From Panorpa germanica (taxonomy: Eukaryota > Arthropoda > Insecta > Mecoptera > Panorpidae): 64,000 nt of DNA. The stretch lies in NCBI GenBank assembly GCA_963678705.1, contig OY783203.1:43958347-44022346 (forward strand). Reading direction: 5' to 3'. The notes beneath the pieces were generated by a model. It saw nothing but the letters and a program-made list of their open reading frames with translations, searched no databases and was not told where the DNA came from. The translations under genes and the position numbers were made by a program. This document shows, piece after piece, positions 1 through 13,508 of this stretch (its first letter is position 1; each line of letters begins with the position of its first letter).

Positions 1-1103
1 TTTTGAATTTTGTATTTAATTTAAATTGTATAGCATTATGCGTAATCATTTCCTGCACCATTTTTAATTTATAATTCAATTGTTTTTTTTTTTATTTTTT
101 TGGAGCCTTACAAGGTGTTTCTAAATTAGAAAAAAATATATTATATTATATCCTCCAAAATGTGATATTCTGTCAAAATGCAGTAGGATTTATATTTAAA
201 AGAAGTTCAATGTCAGTATGTCAAAAATAAAGAAATAAAAACAATTTATATTACTAATTGATATTAAAAACAGTAATTTTAATTATTTCACATTCAATTT
301 TGTTCAACTGTCAAATTCATTTTACAGACTTTTGCTCTCTTTGAATTTCTGTTGTCTGCTCCATCAACAAAGATATAATTACAAATGTAATGCGGTGTAT
401 CCTATATATATGATACCATAAAAACTACCAACAAACGCGTCAGTGATAGGACGCAGCATCAGAAATAGACTGATGTTAAATAATTTCAATAAAAAAAAAT
501 TAAAATAACTTAAATTAATATCTAATTCTAATTTCAAGAAACTTATAGCATTACCGCCCCCACTACAAATACTTGTACTGCAGGTCACTAACGTAAATAG
601 TACATAAAGTAGTATATAAAAATACGAAGATAAATGGTTATAGTTTAATAGATGGCGAGTTTAATTCTAGTTGCCATAATATTGCAAGTAGCAATATACT
701 CCTATATTTTCAATTGCATTATAATTTTATTTAATTGAATTTAATTTTACGTTATATATAATACAGCAAATTTAAAAGGAAAATATATTTTCTACATAGT
801 ATTTTACGAGTATAGTATATTCCAACAAGGGGTAGTTAATTGCATTTGTAATAAATAAGTCATATTTGTACATATATTTCTTTGTTGAAACTGTACCATT
901 AAAACAAGTTACATCTAATTTACGTCTAGTTATATATGCACTATTTATACACGTTGTATAAATAGATTATTGCATGAAGTGTGTCATTTCCCTGTGATTA
1001 AATCTAATTATTATTGCATCTTCGTCCTTGTGATGGTGGAAACGCCGGATTATGAATTATAGTACCAAGTTCTATCGTTATACTCGTATGTAACATATAC
1101 ACA

Positions 1104-1855
1104 TACAGGGATCGGCGCTCGAAGTGTTACCAATTTCACGCTGCTCTAACAACCAAACGGCTAATGACAGTGCGCTCATTTTTGAACAAGCATCATTCTG
1201 TTATGTTGCCTACAAAAGCATATCGTCACAGTTAAAAAAGTTATCGAAATGGAATTCAAACGCAGCAGTGTTATTGCTTTGGCTGGAAAATCGCAACCAG
1301 CCATTGTTATTACTCTAACATTTACATGTGAACAAAATGTTTGTGAATCGGACCATTACTCGTTATAATGATACTGGTAGCATAAAAAAACGCCATGGAG
1401 ATGGATATCCAAAAACAGCAACATCGCCAGAAATGGTTCGAAAGGTGAAAGCCAGAATGCACCGTAATCCACGACAAAGCGCAGTTCAATTAACGAAAAT
1501 GTTAAAAAATAAACTACGGTTGATACCCTACAAAATACAAAAAGATTTAACACCTGCACAAAAGGTTGTTTGCCTAGCAAGAGGAAAGGTATTAAAACAC
1601 AAAAACGTTGGTGGCGATCTTCAAAATTTGGTCTTTCTTTGGAATTTGTTTTACGGTTTAGCAATATGTAAATAAATAAAACGATTGTGTATGGTTAGAC
1701 TGCAAATCAAAAGACAATTTAGATCAGCGAATTAGTCTGCGAGCAATGAAAGGGATCCTCTGCATCAGTGAAGGTTTGAGTCGCAACAGCTGCCAAAGGA
1801 GGCTCACCACTTCTACCGTGTTCTCAACAAGTCTCAACAAATCTACCGTGAATAA
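1104..1855 (+). pseudogene. Degenerate mariner-family (Tc1/mariner) transposase remnant
   Basis: The left end reads CGGCGCTCGAAGTGTTACCA and resembles a lone end at 47081. The N-terminal helix-turn-helix region is readable: KKRHGDGYPKTATSPEMVRK then RNPRQSAVQLTKML and DLTPAQK. After frameshifts, three frames restore typical mariner catalytic-region blocks: LQNLVF, then WLDCKSKDNLDQRIS, then SASVKV and GGSPLLP up to about 1850. Several stops and frameshifts make it non-functional. The right terminus is not identified. Confidence 0.75.
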
Positions 1856-2596
1856 ATTTTAAATTTCACGCTACACAGCAGTCGGTAATACAACTTTGGC
1901 GCATGTGTAGTTCGAATGTAGCAGCAGTAATTTCGTTTAAAAATAGCCACACCTCGTATATAGTTGTATATACATACGGGCACTTTAGAAGGTTCAAGAG
2001 CAGTTACACGAAATTGGAAACAGTGAACGAAGTAAAGTACATAAGGAGTGATATATTTCCGATTTTTTTTATAATAAAAATATACAGTAAATATTACTAT
2101 CTCAGTGACAAAAAATAATCTTTTTGTCATAAATCTATTATGGCACCCAGGTACTATATTCACATAGTAATTTTTACTCTGTATAACTCATAGTGTACGA
2201 GTATAAGATAATTTTCTGACAATTATATTATTAATTTTAGATATCAATTTATTAAATTTACACAATGCTTCTTAAAAGCTCCAAGTATAATTTATTTACT
2301 TTGAATATCGCTTATAAATCGATTCCATTTTATTCGGTAATGTACGAGTATTATTACATTTTTAGTAAATAACAACATTCTCAGACAACAGATTCAGAGA
2401 ACACTAGATATTTCTTTATTTGTTGTAGTATCAGATAAGTATTTTTCCAAATGGTTGAGAAGAATAAAACAAATGAGAAAATTTTTCTGTATAACCAACG
2501 TTATCATATATCAGTTCAATCCAACAATAGATTCATGTTCATAGTCTATCGGTTAAAATACTCGTATCAATAGTATATCAAATATGTGTATACGAG

Positions 2597-2836
2597 CAGG
2601 GCCGCTTTTGGGATTGGCATTAATTGTGGTGCGAACCCCTCATACCCCCTATATACTGCAAATTTTTCGTAATCTATTTTAAATTTTTCTTTTAAAGAAA
2701 AATAAAAACTAGGTTACTTGTTCCTAAAAATCTCTGTCAAAGCTAAAAAAGAAGTAATGAATAATAAATTAATAAATTATTGAACATTTTTTTGCGGCCC
2801 CTAAACACGAGACCATGTGTACGTGTTGCGGCCCTG
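2597..2836. mobile_element. Non-autonomous hAT-type MITE, 240 bp
   Basis: Termini are CAGGGCCGC and its inverse GCGGCCCTG. Flanking octamers TATACGAG (2589-2596) and TGTACGAG (2837-2844) agree at 7 of 8 positions, the 8-bp duplication typical of hAT elements. No coding capacity. Confidence 0.7.
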
Positions 2837-3599
2837 TGTACGAGTATATTTTATACGTTACACATTCTAACTTATGTATGTTAGACATTTTGCGAAACCT
2901 AAGGGTGTGTTTTCGCTGTTCCTCAGAATTGCAATCATAAACAATCTTGACAACTGTCATAAGCAAGAGTCATTCGAATCCTGTATGAATCTGTATGAAT
3001 AAGCGCGTGTGCTTCACATACCATATCACCATTAAAATTAGCTTAAGAAATATGAAATTGTAAATTATAACAAACACATTTGGTCTTGACAGCTAATATA
3101 CTAACCTTCTGCTACATGTTTTACCATTTTTAAAAATCATTGATGTATTATAAATGTATCAGGGTATTGTATTAATCGGGTGGTGAAAGCTTCCACATCC
3201 CCTCCTCCCATATAATTTTCTGAGCTTTAACGTAGAAGAAAAATATAGAAATTAATCATAAGATACAATAACTGCTTATTTATTTTGCTGAGCATTCTTA
3301 TATAACGGCATTAACAATTCATATATTATTTTTTATGTACTTTATCGAGATGAATACTAAATTGAATTACTGAAAAAAATTAAGTTGTGGAATAGAGGAA
3401 ATTATATAGAAATTGTATTCAGCTATGATACTTATAATTAAATTATGTATGTATTTAATTGATGTTCGTCTTGGCACTTTAATGTTTGCATTTCTTACTG
3501 TTATAATTACATTTAATTCTTCATTCTTAACTTTACTATAATTATAAACGGAAATATACGTGTAACCAAACTAAAGTGATAATATTGTTAAACTAAACA

Positions 3600-4066
3600 T
3601 CTCCGGTGCTTTTCCTTTTTCAGTTCCTTTCCTTCTTTTCTGGGGCATTTCCTTTTCTTTGACTTCACATCCTATCCAATTACCATGTAATTTCCAATTA
3701 CAATCTATTTTCCTCCTTCCTCTTCTTTTTTTTCTTACAACCTCTACTTATGCTCTACTTTCCCTCTTTCCTTGCAGTATCTTCTCTAGGCGTAATCTCA
3801 ACACATGCTCTTAATGTGCTCCAATTTCTCCTCTTTCTTCCCACACATTGTGCATTTTTTATCTCTTTCTTTCCCCAATTGTGCGTCCTCTTTTTTCGTT
3901 CCCTGGTCTAAACTTTCCGATAACTCTGATTTCTTTCTTTTCTTGTTTTCTTAGATACTCCGGTAACATCCTCATTCAAATTGTCTGTAATTCATCCTTC
4001 CTGTTGTTGTATTTCTGTATCCCTTTCCCTTATTACTTCTTGCCTCACTTATTCGTAGATATTTAA
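3600..4066 (-). pseudogene. LINE 3'-end fragment (cysteine-rich C-terminus)
   Basis: On the minus strand, KKCTMCGKKEEKLEHIKSMC is readable. This is the C..CG..E..EHI...C finger found at the end of many insect non-LTR retrotransposon ORFs, preceded by a GNEK-like segment. The plus strand is therefore pyrimidine-rich. The same family occurs at 14638-15390 and 62860-63370. Confidence 0.6.
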
Positions 4067-4977
4067 GGTATTACTTTTTTTAAGCCTGTGCAACTGCCGA
4101 AGTTCAGCATAGTAGGAGATCTTCGGATATAACAGTCTTCATCGGAAATAGACCTACTAGACCTACGAATGAAGTATAATAATCTAAAAATTTGCATAAA
4201 TCTTTGCTTAGATATTTTATAAGATTTTTTATCTAGCTTATAAAATGTCAAAACAAGTGTTTATACAACTTTTTAATTTATTTTATTTCATTTCGGGATT
4301 TACCCTTTCTTTCAACATAAATAATTAGGTTATACGTTAAATAGAATAAATTTAATAAAAAAAAATTGATGACAAAAATTATAAAGTACTCCAAACAATG
4401 TTAAATGCAGTTTCCACTAAATTTGATACATACATAATTTGATTGTACACTGTTAAATTTTTTACATATTTAACAGACATTTAAATAAACAATGCGTATT
4501 ATAATAGTAATTATACTCTTACACGAGTATGTTATGAAAACTAATATCTGGATCTGAATATTCTTCAATACCTGGTTCTAAAATGTGCTTTAGAAATTTA
4601 AAATCTATAAAGGTGTTTTTAAGAGTGTATGTATTTATATAAGTTACAAAATGCGAGTACAAAATTGAATTCGACCCAGTTTAGTTATTGAGTTCCGTTC
4701 CATTGCAGTTTTAGTTGTTGCAGTCGTTTTCCACAATTGTAGTTAACTTCAGACTAGTGCATTGTTGTTGAACTGTTGTGCAGGACGGCAGAACGGCAGC
4801 CGCTGACAGGTGCCGTTGTTAAGTAAACAAACTTTTGTGAGTCACCACTTATGGTCAAATCAATTATCGTTAAAGTAGATGTAGACATACAGGAATCATT
4901 TCGGGTACTTAGAAAATTTAAAATAAACTCAAGTTGCATATGACTAAATTGAAAGTACTTATTATAAATATTGAGTT

Positions 4978-5442
4978 GTGCCACTTATCTCCTACATGAT
5001 GCCTAACATAATATCACCCCGATTAGCAGTAATGTGGAAAAAAAAAATAACGTCAGACCGCACTTGTTCGATTCATAAAGTACATACATTTGCTGGATTT
5101 GAGTGTAGTCTCGCTCAATTGGTTAGATGTGAAGGGTTTAAAGAAATCATAACTTGTCATCAGGAAAATGGTGGTTATTTGAGAGATGTTATTTTCACAC
5201 ACAGCACTACAAATATATTAAGCAGCAGCGGATTTAACAACAGGCGCACAAGACGCGTTTGGGGCTTCATAAATGTTCACAAAACACAAAACTGCGTGTT
5301 CCAACCGACTAAAAAACAAGAAGAAACGTGTTTTCCTATCTTACCGACTCCAGATGGGAATGTACTTTGTTTACTAAAAAGCAACAAAAGACAAAAATGT
5401 TTTAAGAACTGTCACTTTGGTGTTTTTGTTCAGAAAAAATAG
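4978..5442 (+). CDS. Unassigned ORF, 154 aa, possibly transposon-derived
   Basis: Open for 154 codons in a region with noticeably more GC than its flanks. The start codon is TTG-like, so the true start may be the ATG for MMPNIISPRL at about 4996. Cys- and basic-rich with no signal peptide or membrane segment. RRTRRVWGFINVHKTQ faintly recalls the amino-terminal block of Harbinger-type proteins, but I cannot establish homology. It may be chance, an old gene fragment or an exon. Confidence 0.25.
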   Translation: MPLISYMMPNIISPRLAVMWKKKITSDRTCSIHKVHTFAGFECSLAQLVRCEGFKEIITCHQENGGYLRDVIFTHSTTNILSSSGFNNRRTRRVWGFINVHKTQNCVFQPTKKQEETCFPILPTPDGNVLCLLKSNKRQKCFKNCHFGVFVQKK

Positions 5443-6339
5443 TTTATGTTCGTGTTTTGTTGAACTGTCTCTCTGGTGTGAAACCGGCATTATATACTTT
5501 TATTTAGTGATTTTATTGGTTATTATGGTTAGCCTTATAAAAAACAAATATAAGTAACACTTTAGTTAAATTTTGTTCGCTGTTAAAGAAATATTTATAA
5601 ATCTTATTTGCTTTTCGATTTACATTCAAATTTATAAATTTCAACGGCAATTCTTGGTAAAACTTGGCACTAAAAATTGAGCTCCTCTTTTTTCATGTAA
5701 ACGACAATCCCATGTGTCCTTATGCGAAAGCTGCCTTTATGTAAATATTTTATAACATTCTGACAGAAACATTTAAGGGCTAATAATATAAATAATATGC
5801 GTCATTAAAATAAAGATCTCGTGTTAATAATACTCGTAGCATTAGAAGAAAAAAAGCAATCCAATTTCTTTTATTTGATCTATTGCAACATTTTGTTAAT
5901 ATGTTTAAAAGCATACGTGTTTGAAGCTTACGTGTTACAAGCTGCTGTTTCTTTGCTTCATACGAGTATATTGGCTTTCGATTTCAAGTTCATATTACTA
6001 TATAATCAGAAATAACGAACAACTTCACTTCGGTTCAGTTTTGCTAGAGACTTTGAAAGTTACTCGTATCAATATCTGTCAATAATGAAAGATTTAGTTC
6101 AAAGCGTGTTTAGTTACGCTTGCTACATACAAATTGCTGATACGAGCATCAAGTAGACATCTTGTAGTATACTTAAATGATCATATATAAAGTACATATA
6201 GTAATCATTTTGTAACATTCTTTCTATCATGCACGTAATAGAGTGTATGTAGAAAAGAGGTTAGATAGTTTGTGATTAGGGGTGACATCACTCTGTGGCC
6301 AATTCTCATTCTAGTATATTCAGGTAACATATCAGTCAT

Positions 6340-6460
6340 GTTATATTCAGTGATAGCCGGAGAGGAAGGTAAATGGAAGAGTACTGGTATACTAAGCTAC
6401 AGATCCGTGTTCGTATCCCGGCTTCGATGGTGATTTTTTCTCTTGGTTATCATTCATAAC
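6340..6460 (+). repeat. tRNA-like SINE head, possibly a second SINE type
   Basis: A tRNA-like stretch with a box-B-like GTTCGTATCCCGGCTTCG near 6410, followed by TTTTTTCTCTTGGTTAT. It differs from the common SINE of the window in its first 60 bases. A tRNA fold was not established. Confidence 0.35.
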
Positions 6461-8231
6461 ATAATAACAACTTTAAAATATAATAAACAGTACTTGATTA
6501 ATACCGCTTGTTTATTTCTTATGGCCATTCAAACCGTTAAACGTTTCAAGCGATTTATTAATTTTTTACAATATTAAACTTTTACAATATTAAACTTTCT
6601 GCATATTTAGTAACAATCTAAAATAAAAATATAAAAAAAGAATTTTGAAAATTAAAATTGCAAAATAATAATAAAAATATATTATAAGAAATATATATTT
6701 TAAATTAGAAGCAAAACGGGGAAGTGCCATAATTTTTTCAAAATTCTATCGAGAGATTTCTTGTATATAATGGGAGGTGATTAATCTTCAAATGGGAGAT
6801 GGTCCTCAAAATTTTTAACTTTGTTATTAATCTAAAATAGATTCTTATCAGTCAAAAATTCTAAAGCTTCGTTATTCTTAGCCTATAAAGATAGCTTTTA
6901 AAAATATGTCGAAAAGTGGTTTCACGCTAGAATTACCTTAATGTGCAAGCTGCTATTTTGTCATAAATCGCAGAAGATCGTCGACTTCACTCTTCTTCTG
7001 AATGAAGACATGATTTTGAATTTTTCTCATTTTAAGAAATCTGACATTTTGGATCAGCTTCAAGCCCGCTATCTTCAGTGGAGACAACGATTAATTGCGA
7101 CAACGAATTAACGACTGCATCCAAGCATCGTGTTCACAACTACGTACACAAACCACGAATTTTTCCGCCACACAGTGAAATATTTGTATTCGTGTACCCT
7201 ATTTCCCTGTGAGCACGAATATTTTCACTGTAAGCTGCTACAAGTACAATCGCGTTAAATATTTATACACCGACAGGAATGTGTTACTACACATGTATGT
7301 GTTTACTTCTGTAAACTAATGAAGTATCAAAATGAAACAAATTTGAATGTATACCTATATTGATTCTACGAAATACGTCAAGAGCCGCACTGCCAATTAA
7401 ATAAATATGAATTTAATTATATCCAACAATAACAGTATGCATTACAATGTAGAGTTCGTTCTTTTGTATCTACATTTTTTTAGACATATTATTAAAATAT
7501 ATGAAACCATAAAATTCCTCTACTTTACCACAGCAATACAGCATATATACATTTTTTTAAAGTTATGTAAATGGTTTTAGCATATTAAATTCCTTTAAAA
7601 TAAAACACGTGTGCTATGTACACACGTGTGGAGTACTACTCGCAATACAAACGGGATTTTATATTACATTCCTGAACCAATAAAGCATAATAAATCATTG
7701 ATCTGTTTTCTTGGTACAATTTTGCAAATCAACTGTACGTCAAATATATGTATATTTTGAAATGTGTACTGAGGAGATTTTGCAAGTCCCGCATATTAGC
7801 ATAAACTTTGGAGTTTATAATATTATTCAAATGATTACGGATTAAAATGTCTCGACGCTGCCAATTTTGGATTTAATGGATTTGCAACAAATGCTTATAA
7901 GATGTTAATACTTCTTCAAATAAAACTTAGTTGTTGTATATGGAAAGTTTATAAATGGTTTTTAATGATTAGACGTTTTCCAAAACTCAAACGTCTATAA
8001 AAATGCATTATTAAGTACTTAAAATGATGAGTTTGAAGAAGTTCAACAATATGAATTGTTAAGTTTATCATTATACAGATTCAATTTTAATAATGGGAAG
8101 GTAGCAAAGAGTGAGTGAAGCATTGGCTAGAGGTTTGCTGTGTCTTTGAGTTTGATGACCTGACCAACTCTAAAAATGCTGAGGTTGTCTGCTGTATTGT
8201 TTACATGATGTACAACATGTATATGACGACA

Positions 8232-8352
8232 CAAGTAGTCGAGAGCATTGATGCTTGACTCTGACTACTATGTCTCCGGGTTCGATCCCCGGGCCAGAGT
8301 TATATTATCTGAGTTTGGTAACAATCAGATTTAATTGGTTATGTGCAACCAT
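8232..8352 (+). repeat. tRNA-derived SINE, 5' half
   Basis: Head with GTCGAGAGCATTGATGC and box B CCGGGTTCGATCCCCGG, followed by the body motif TTTGGTAACAATCAG and GGTTATGTGCAACCATAAT. The 3' tail is missing. Confidence 0.65.
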
Positions 8353-11034
8353 AATCATAAATATGAACAAAGAAAACACGATAACAAAAAGAAATAATCG
8401 ATAAAGAAAACAGACAGAGGAATAAAAACGAAAAAGAAGAAAAACTGCTTTATAAAAAGAAATAAATTATAGTTGAAAGAACAGAAGAGTAGAAGTATAC
8501 AATTTGTAGACAAAGAAAAAATGCTAATAGAAGAAAGAACCAGAGAATGCAATGGGTGTCATCATAGTGAGAGCGATAGAAATAGAAAAAGATGGATAAT
8601 AGAAAGAAGCAAAATTGAAGAATTTTAAATAGAATAAGTGAAATAAGCTGATAAAATAGAAAATTATAAAAATGTATAGTAATGTCCTATAAAATGTTGA
8701 TAAAATGTAATATATATTAGTTTAAGTGCTAATAACTCAATAGTTGATGGAATGATGTTAAGTAATTAATTAGTTATAAGTTTTAATATTATTATAATTA
8801 TTTCTTAGTTTAGTCTATGATAGTTTAAGGGTTTATTATTTAGTAGGTAATATTTTCAAGTAGTACTTAAAGGATTAAAAGAAACATTAAAACGTAGATA
8901 GAAATAACAAGGTTTAATGTGGGTCAGACTAATGTCTAGACATCGCTCTGTTTCTCTCTTGTAAGTTTGTCTGTTACAGAGTAAAGACATAAGATAATTT
9001 AATACTCGTAAATAAATTGGTTATACTTATTTATATTAACAACTTTACTTACTTATAATATTTACAATGTGTTTGTTATCATAAAAACTGCCAACATAGG
9101 TTGTTTGATAAGTCGTAATCGCAAATAAACGCACTAGAAATGTTACAATAAATAAAACTTGAATTTATGTATTATGTTTAACGAATGCAAATCACTTTTG
9201 CATGTACGAGTATGTAATTCCAATGTGAGTACACATTTATTTCCACGTGACAAAATCCACAAATTTTGAAAGTTTTTTGCAACTTCTATGAAATGCAATA
9301 TTACTTTTTTATGAAATAATAACATATGTTTTATTTGATTTAACTTTGATGCTTGTTATATAACAGTATTTAATTAATTAAAGTAAAATCTCTTCTTTAA
9401 GCTTGTTTTAATCTCTCGACTTCGTTATAAAATATATTAATTAAAATGTAACAATGAAAGAATTTCTGAAGTAGAGATAATATTTAAAATGAATAGATAT
9501 AATATCATTATTAAATTGTTCCAGATGCTGCAGCTATGAGATAGTTCATAGAATTTACTTGATGCAGTTAGATCGAACAAAAACAATATTAAAACGTTTA
9601 TCTCCGAAACCAGTCAATAAAAATCTGTTCAAATATTTTATGGTACGTAGAAGTTGAAGCTATAAAAACTAAATTCGAAAGAAAATTCTTGGAAAATAGA
9701 AAACAATTTACCCTCTTTATTCGGTGATGGTAAGCTATACACTTTATTTAAAGATTTTGACATTAAAACTCCTCTGCGTTGATATGGTATCAACGAAATT
9801 GAAAACTCAATTTCTCTTTACAGCGTTGACCAAATGAAATGGAAAAAAATTAAAAAAATAAATAAATCTGAAAACATTGCATAAATTTTATGATTATCAA
9901 AATTTCCTACCGTTTTTAAAATGCTTCTTTTTATAATAATTTTAAGTCCTTACAAGATTTGTTGTTTTTTTTTTTAATTCTCGAGTCGAGAGTATTATTT
10001 TTCCTATTTATTCCTAGGTCGATACACGAGCGTGTATGCGTATTTGTCGCATAAAAGACTTTAAATCCCTTTAATGATATAAGGGTCAAAACTAACTATT
10101 TCAGACTTACTTCTGCAATAACTCAAACGGCTTGCTTTACTTGAATTCAATACATAGAATGATTTCCCTCAAGAGAAATCATCTTATAATGCATAAACTA
10201 CGTTCATTGAGATAGCATGAGAATGTTAGAAGCTATCGAGTAGACCTTGAACAAGCGCAAGGTGCGCTGGCACTTGCAAAAATTATCTCCTGCGAAAATG
10301 TAGCGCGTAATGCCTGGAAGTCTTAAGCTTAAAATTATTGTTCGTGGAATGTAGGTGTTCGTTATTTATTTTCTAAGAATTAATATTGTGTTATTGTATG
10401 CGTGGGCAATATTTTTCAGTAGCTACGGCTCTGTTTCATTACATTAACATTTAAAAGCCTCACTTATTATTATAGTACAAACGATTCAATCTCTGCTTTT
10501 GATATTTAAGATATTTAATTTAATTAAAATTTCAGTGAATCAGTTTTAAGCATCAATTTTACTTTCAAATCAGTACCATTCATGTGGAAATTATAATTAT
10601 GTAATTTATATTCATGGTTTCAGTTCACATATATTGTATTTCCTTTTTGTTGATTTTTAATATTTATTTTTTTATTAAATTTTGATTACTGTCTCTTTGA
10701 TATATTTTCTAATATTTTTTTAACGCATGATTTACCGTTGCCAAACAACCGAATAATAATTACATAAATTATTTCAGCTGTCACATCAAAGGTGAATTAT
10801 TTTCATACCTTGTTTTTGATTTTGTTATTATGTTTTAATCTACTTCTATACTGAATATTTCATAAAATTAATTACTTTTTATAACAATATATTTTAACTA
10901 ATTATTTAGGAAATAATGTGATATGAATGCTCACTTTCCACACACACAAACTTATCTATTAACGGGGATTAATTCAGTTAAAAAATAATTTAATACTGCG
11001 TTTTATAGTATTATTTCTAAAGTTAATTTATGAC

Positions 11035-11170
11035 ATATATTTATTTAACGTCGGCATATTTCCAATGGTGAAGTCTGTACCACATCTTTCTCCAATTTTG
11101 ACAATTTTTATGGTATCGAAGTTTCATATATGTGAACTACACTACTGCCTTATAAGTTTTTTATAATTAT
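11035..11170 (-). repeat. SINE 3' half (reverse)
   Basis: The minus strand carries the SINE body and its end. The plus strand begins with TTATTTAACGTCGGCATATT, the inverse of the family's 3' tail. No tRNA head is attached. Confidence 0.55.
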
Positions 11171-12094
11171 GTGAGCACCCATAATGTATTAAACTTTAAT
11201 AACAACTAATCTGAACAAGTATCGTGCTGGTACAGTGATCTAATTCGAGTACACATCCGTCTGGCGTCAATCATAGATGTTCTGGGCCATTTTGCCTTTT
11301 AATAAAGTTGATTTAATCTAAAAAAATTATAATTTAAAGGACATTTAAATAACCATGAATTTATGGATTATCTTACTTTAAATTACACAGGTAGAAAATG
11401 AATCTTGGAATTATCATGCAGTAAGAAAGTGTGAAATTTTCATTGCAAGTCAACTTCTATATAAAGAATAGTAACTAAACCTTAGAATTAACTTATAGCA
11501 AACTAGCAAGTGCAATTTTCCACTTTGGGATATATTGCATCATTTTGGCTTATATCTGGACAAAACTGAGTGGAATAAATTGGCTAATCTTACTCGCCAC
11601 AGATCTTAGTTTGGAAAGTTGTGAGAAAGAATTACGAATATGTTATCAATTTAATAATTCATATATTATAATCCATTTATTTTTCACTTAGGCTCGAAAA
11701 ATTATGAATGAAATACATAATATATTTCCTAACTTATATAGATATGATACTAACCATTTAGAAAGGCCGGAATATTATATTAGGTCACCATCTGTGGGCT
11801 AAATCCCATTCGTCAGCATAACACATGCTGCGTTGTATATATATATTTACCCGTGTTTATTACAAAATAAATACACATGCCTCTAAAGCATTTGAAGACT
11901 TCAAAGTAGCCCTAGGCCTTGGGGTAAGCATTCTAAAACATAGGCCATTCCTGTTATTATGCTCCCACATGGTATAGGAGAAGAAGGTAATCAATTGTGT
12001 CCCAAATGTCTACACGTGCCGCCTTAGGAAATATGCCATAAAGATAAAGAGTGTCTGCAAATATTATAAACTCTATAAAATATATTTCATAGAA

Positions 12095-12240
12095 TAATAG
12101 CAGGCAGCACACTAGTAGGAGAGGACATCTGACTCCTGTGACTTCGGGTTCGATCTCCGGAACAGCGGTTTATTTTCTGAGTCTGGTTGTTATCAAATTT
12201 AATTTGATTATGTGCTTTCATAACATATATGAAACAAATA
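12095..12240 (+). repeat. tRNA-derived SINE, 5' half
   Basis: Head with box B CTTCGGGTTCGATCTCCGG, then the body TGAGTCTGGTTGTTATCA and TTGATTATGTGC. Same family as the copies at 44190 and 61611. Confidence 0.65.
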
Positions 12241-12453
12241 AATACACCATCAATGCTGTCCGATATTATGACTCGGAAAAAGGTTGACATTAAATTTAAT
12301 AAACATCCTTATGATCCTTTTGAATTGACACTAAAATTTAGACTGAAATTAAGACCAAAGTAAGACTGAAGACAAGACTTTCTATGAATACCGTTTTTTT
12401 TAAATTACTCGTATCTTTTTGGTACAAAGATTGTGAGACAGCAGTGACTAGTA

Positions 12454-13508
12454 CAGCGGTTCTCAAAAATTTTACTTCGAGTCCCCCAGCATAATCCCAC
12501 TGTAAGCCGGACCCTCTTACATGTAATCGTACTATATATTATAAGGAAGTCGCATTTGACATTTCACAGTCAATTCTTATTTGGTTAATTTTTGCACATT
12601 CTATGCATACTCTAATGGGGCAATAGGTTTAATCGTAATCAAACAACAAATTCTATATAAAGCATTACAATTTATTTAATTATTTTAGCTACTATAGTAC
12701 ATAATTGTTATTTGTAACTCAAAGCAATAATAAGAAAAAGAGCTTCAGTGTGAAGGATGTGCGTGTTTTTTTTCTGCTCATAGTTTCTTGAAACGCGGTG
12801 TCAGTTCTGATAACGCTACTCTGAGTTCCTTGGTCACATCCAGTCTTGAGCGATATTTACTCTTAAAGTAAGTATTTTCAATGCCCTTTCACTCAAAATT
12901 GAGTGTTCCTTTTGTACACCAATCCAGAAGGATGTGAGAGAAGATTCTTTAAACTTCATTTCAAGCCCAGTGTCCCCTTGGAGGTTAATGAGATTTTCTT
13001 TTTCCTTCATGTTGAGGAAGCACTCATGGGCTAAAGGTTTGAACGGGTTTTGAATCCATATCAAACCATCCAAGTTCTCATTAAAATATTTTTCAAAACG
13101 AGATTTGAGGATTTCTAAGTGTTTAAGAAAGCATTTCTTTGCATTGGTTGGAAAAGTTTTGAGATCCATTTCTTCAATCATAATTTTAAGATTAGGAAAT
13201 AGCTCTAAATTGTTACTTTTCAGACCGCCCTCGTACAAACTTAGCTTCATTACAAACCATTTTACCTTTTCAGTCTTTTGCATAAGGTTTGCATCTGTAT
13301 TTTCTGATAAACTATTGATAACTGATAAATATTCGGCACTCTTTCGACGTTGACTAAAAATAATACACTTGTTGTAATTTTAAAAATAAAAAGTTTGCTT
13401 TGTTATTTTGTAAGTATATTTAATTAATTTTTCAATCAAGTTTTGGGCCCCCTGAGCCTTCATTGAGCCCCCCTTGGGGGGTCGCGCCCAACGCTTTGAG
13501 AAACGCTG
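12454..13508 (-). mobile_element. Internally deleted hAT element with transposase C-terminus
   Basis: The left end is CAGCGGTTCTCAAA and the right end inverted is CAGCGTTTCTCAAA, the classic hAT terminal type. Flanks share TAGTAC, consistent with a decayed 8-bp duplication. The body codes on the minus strand the C-terminal part of a ZBED5/SCAND3-like hAT transposase: LFPNLKIMIEE, WIQNPF, then LTSFWIGVQKEHSILSERAL (12834-13283). After a break, KYRSRLDVTKELRVALSEL closes the dimerisation region near 12790. The N-terminal and catalytic parts are gone. Confidence 0.8.

Noticed and set aside
8232..8310. Possible functional tRNA gene
   Set aside because: Box B is strong, but the 5' half and acceptor stem do not fold as a tRNA by eye, and the sequence continues into the SINE body, as at many other sites.
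8355..8640. Purine-rich stretch suggesting a Lys-rich protein
   Set aside because: Frames are repeatedly stopped on the plus strand; simple low-complexity DNA after a SINE.
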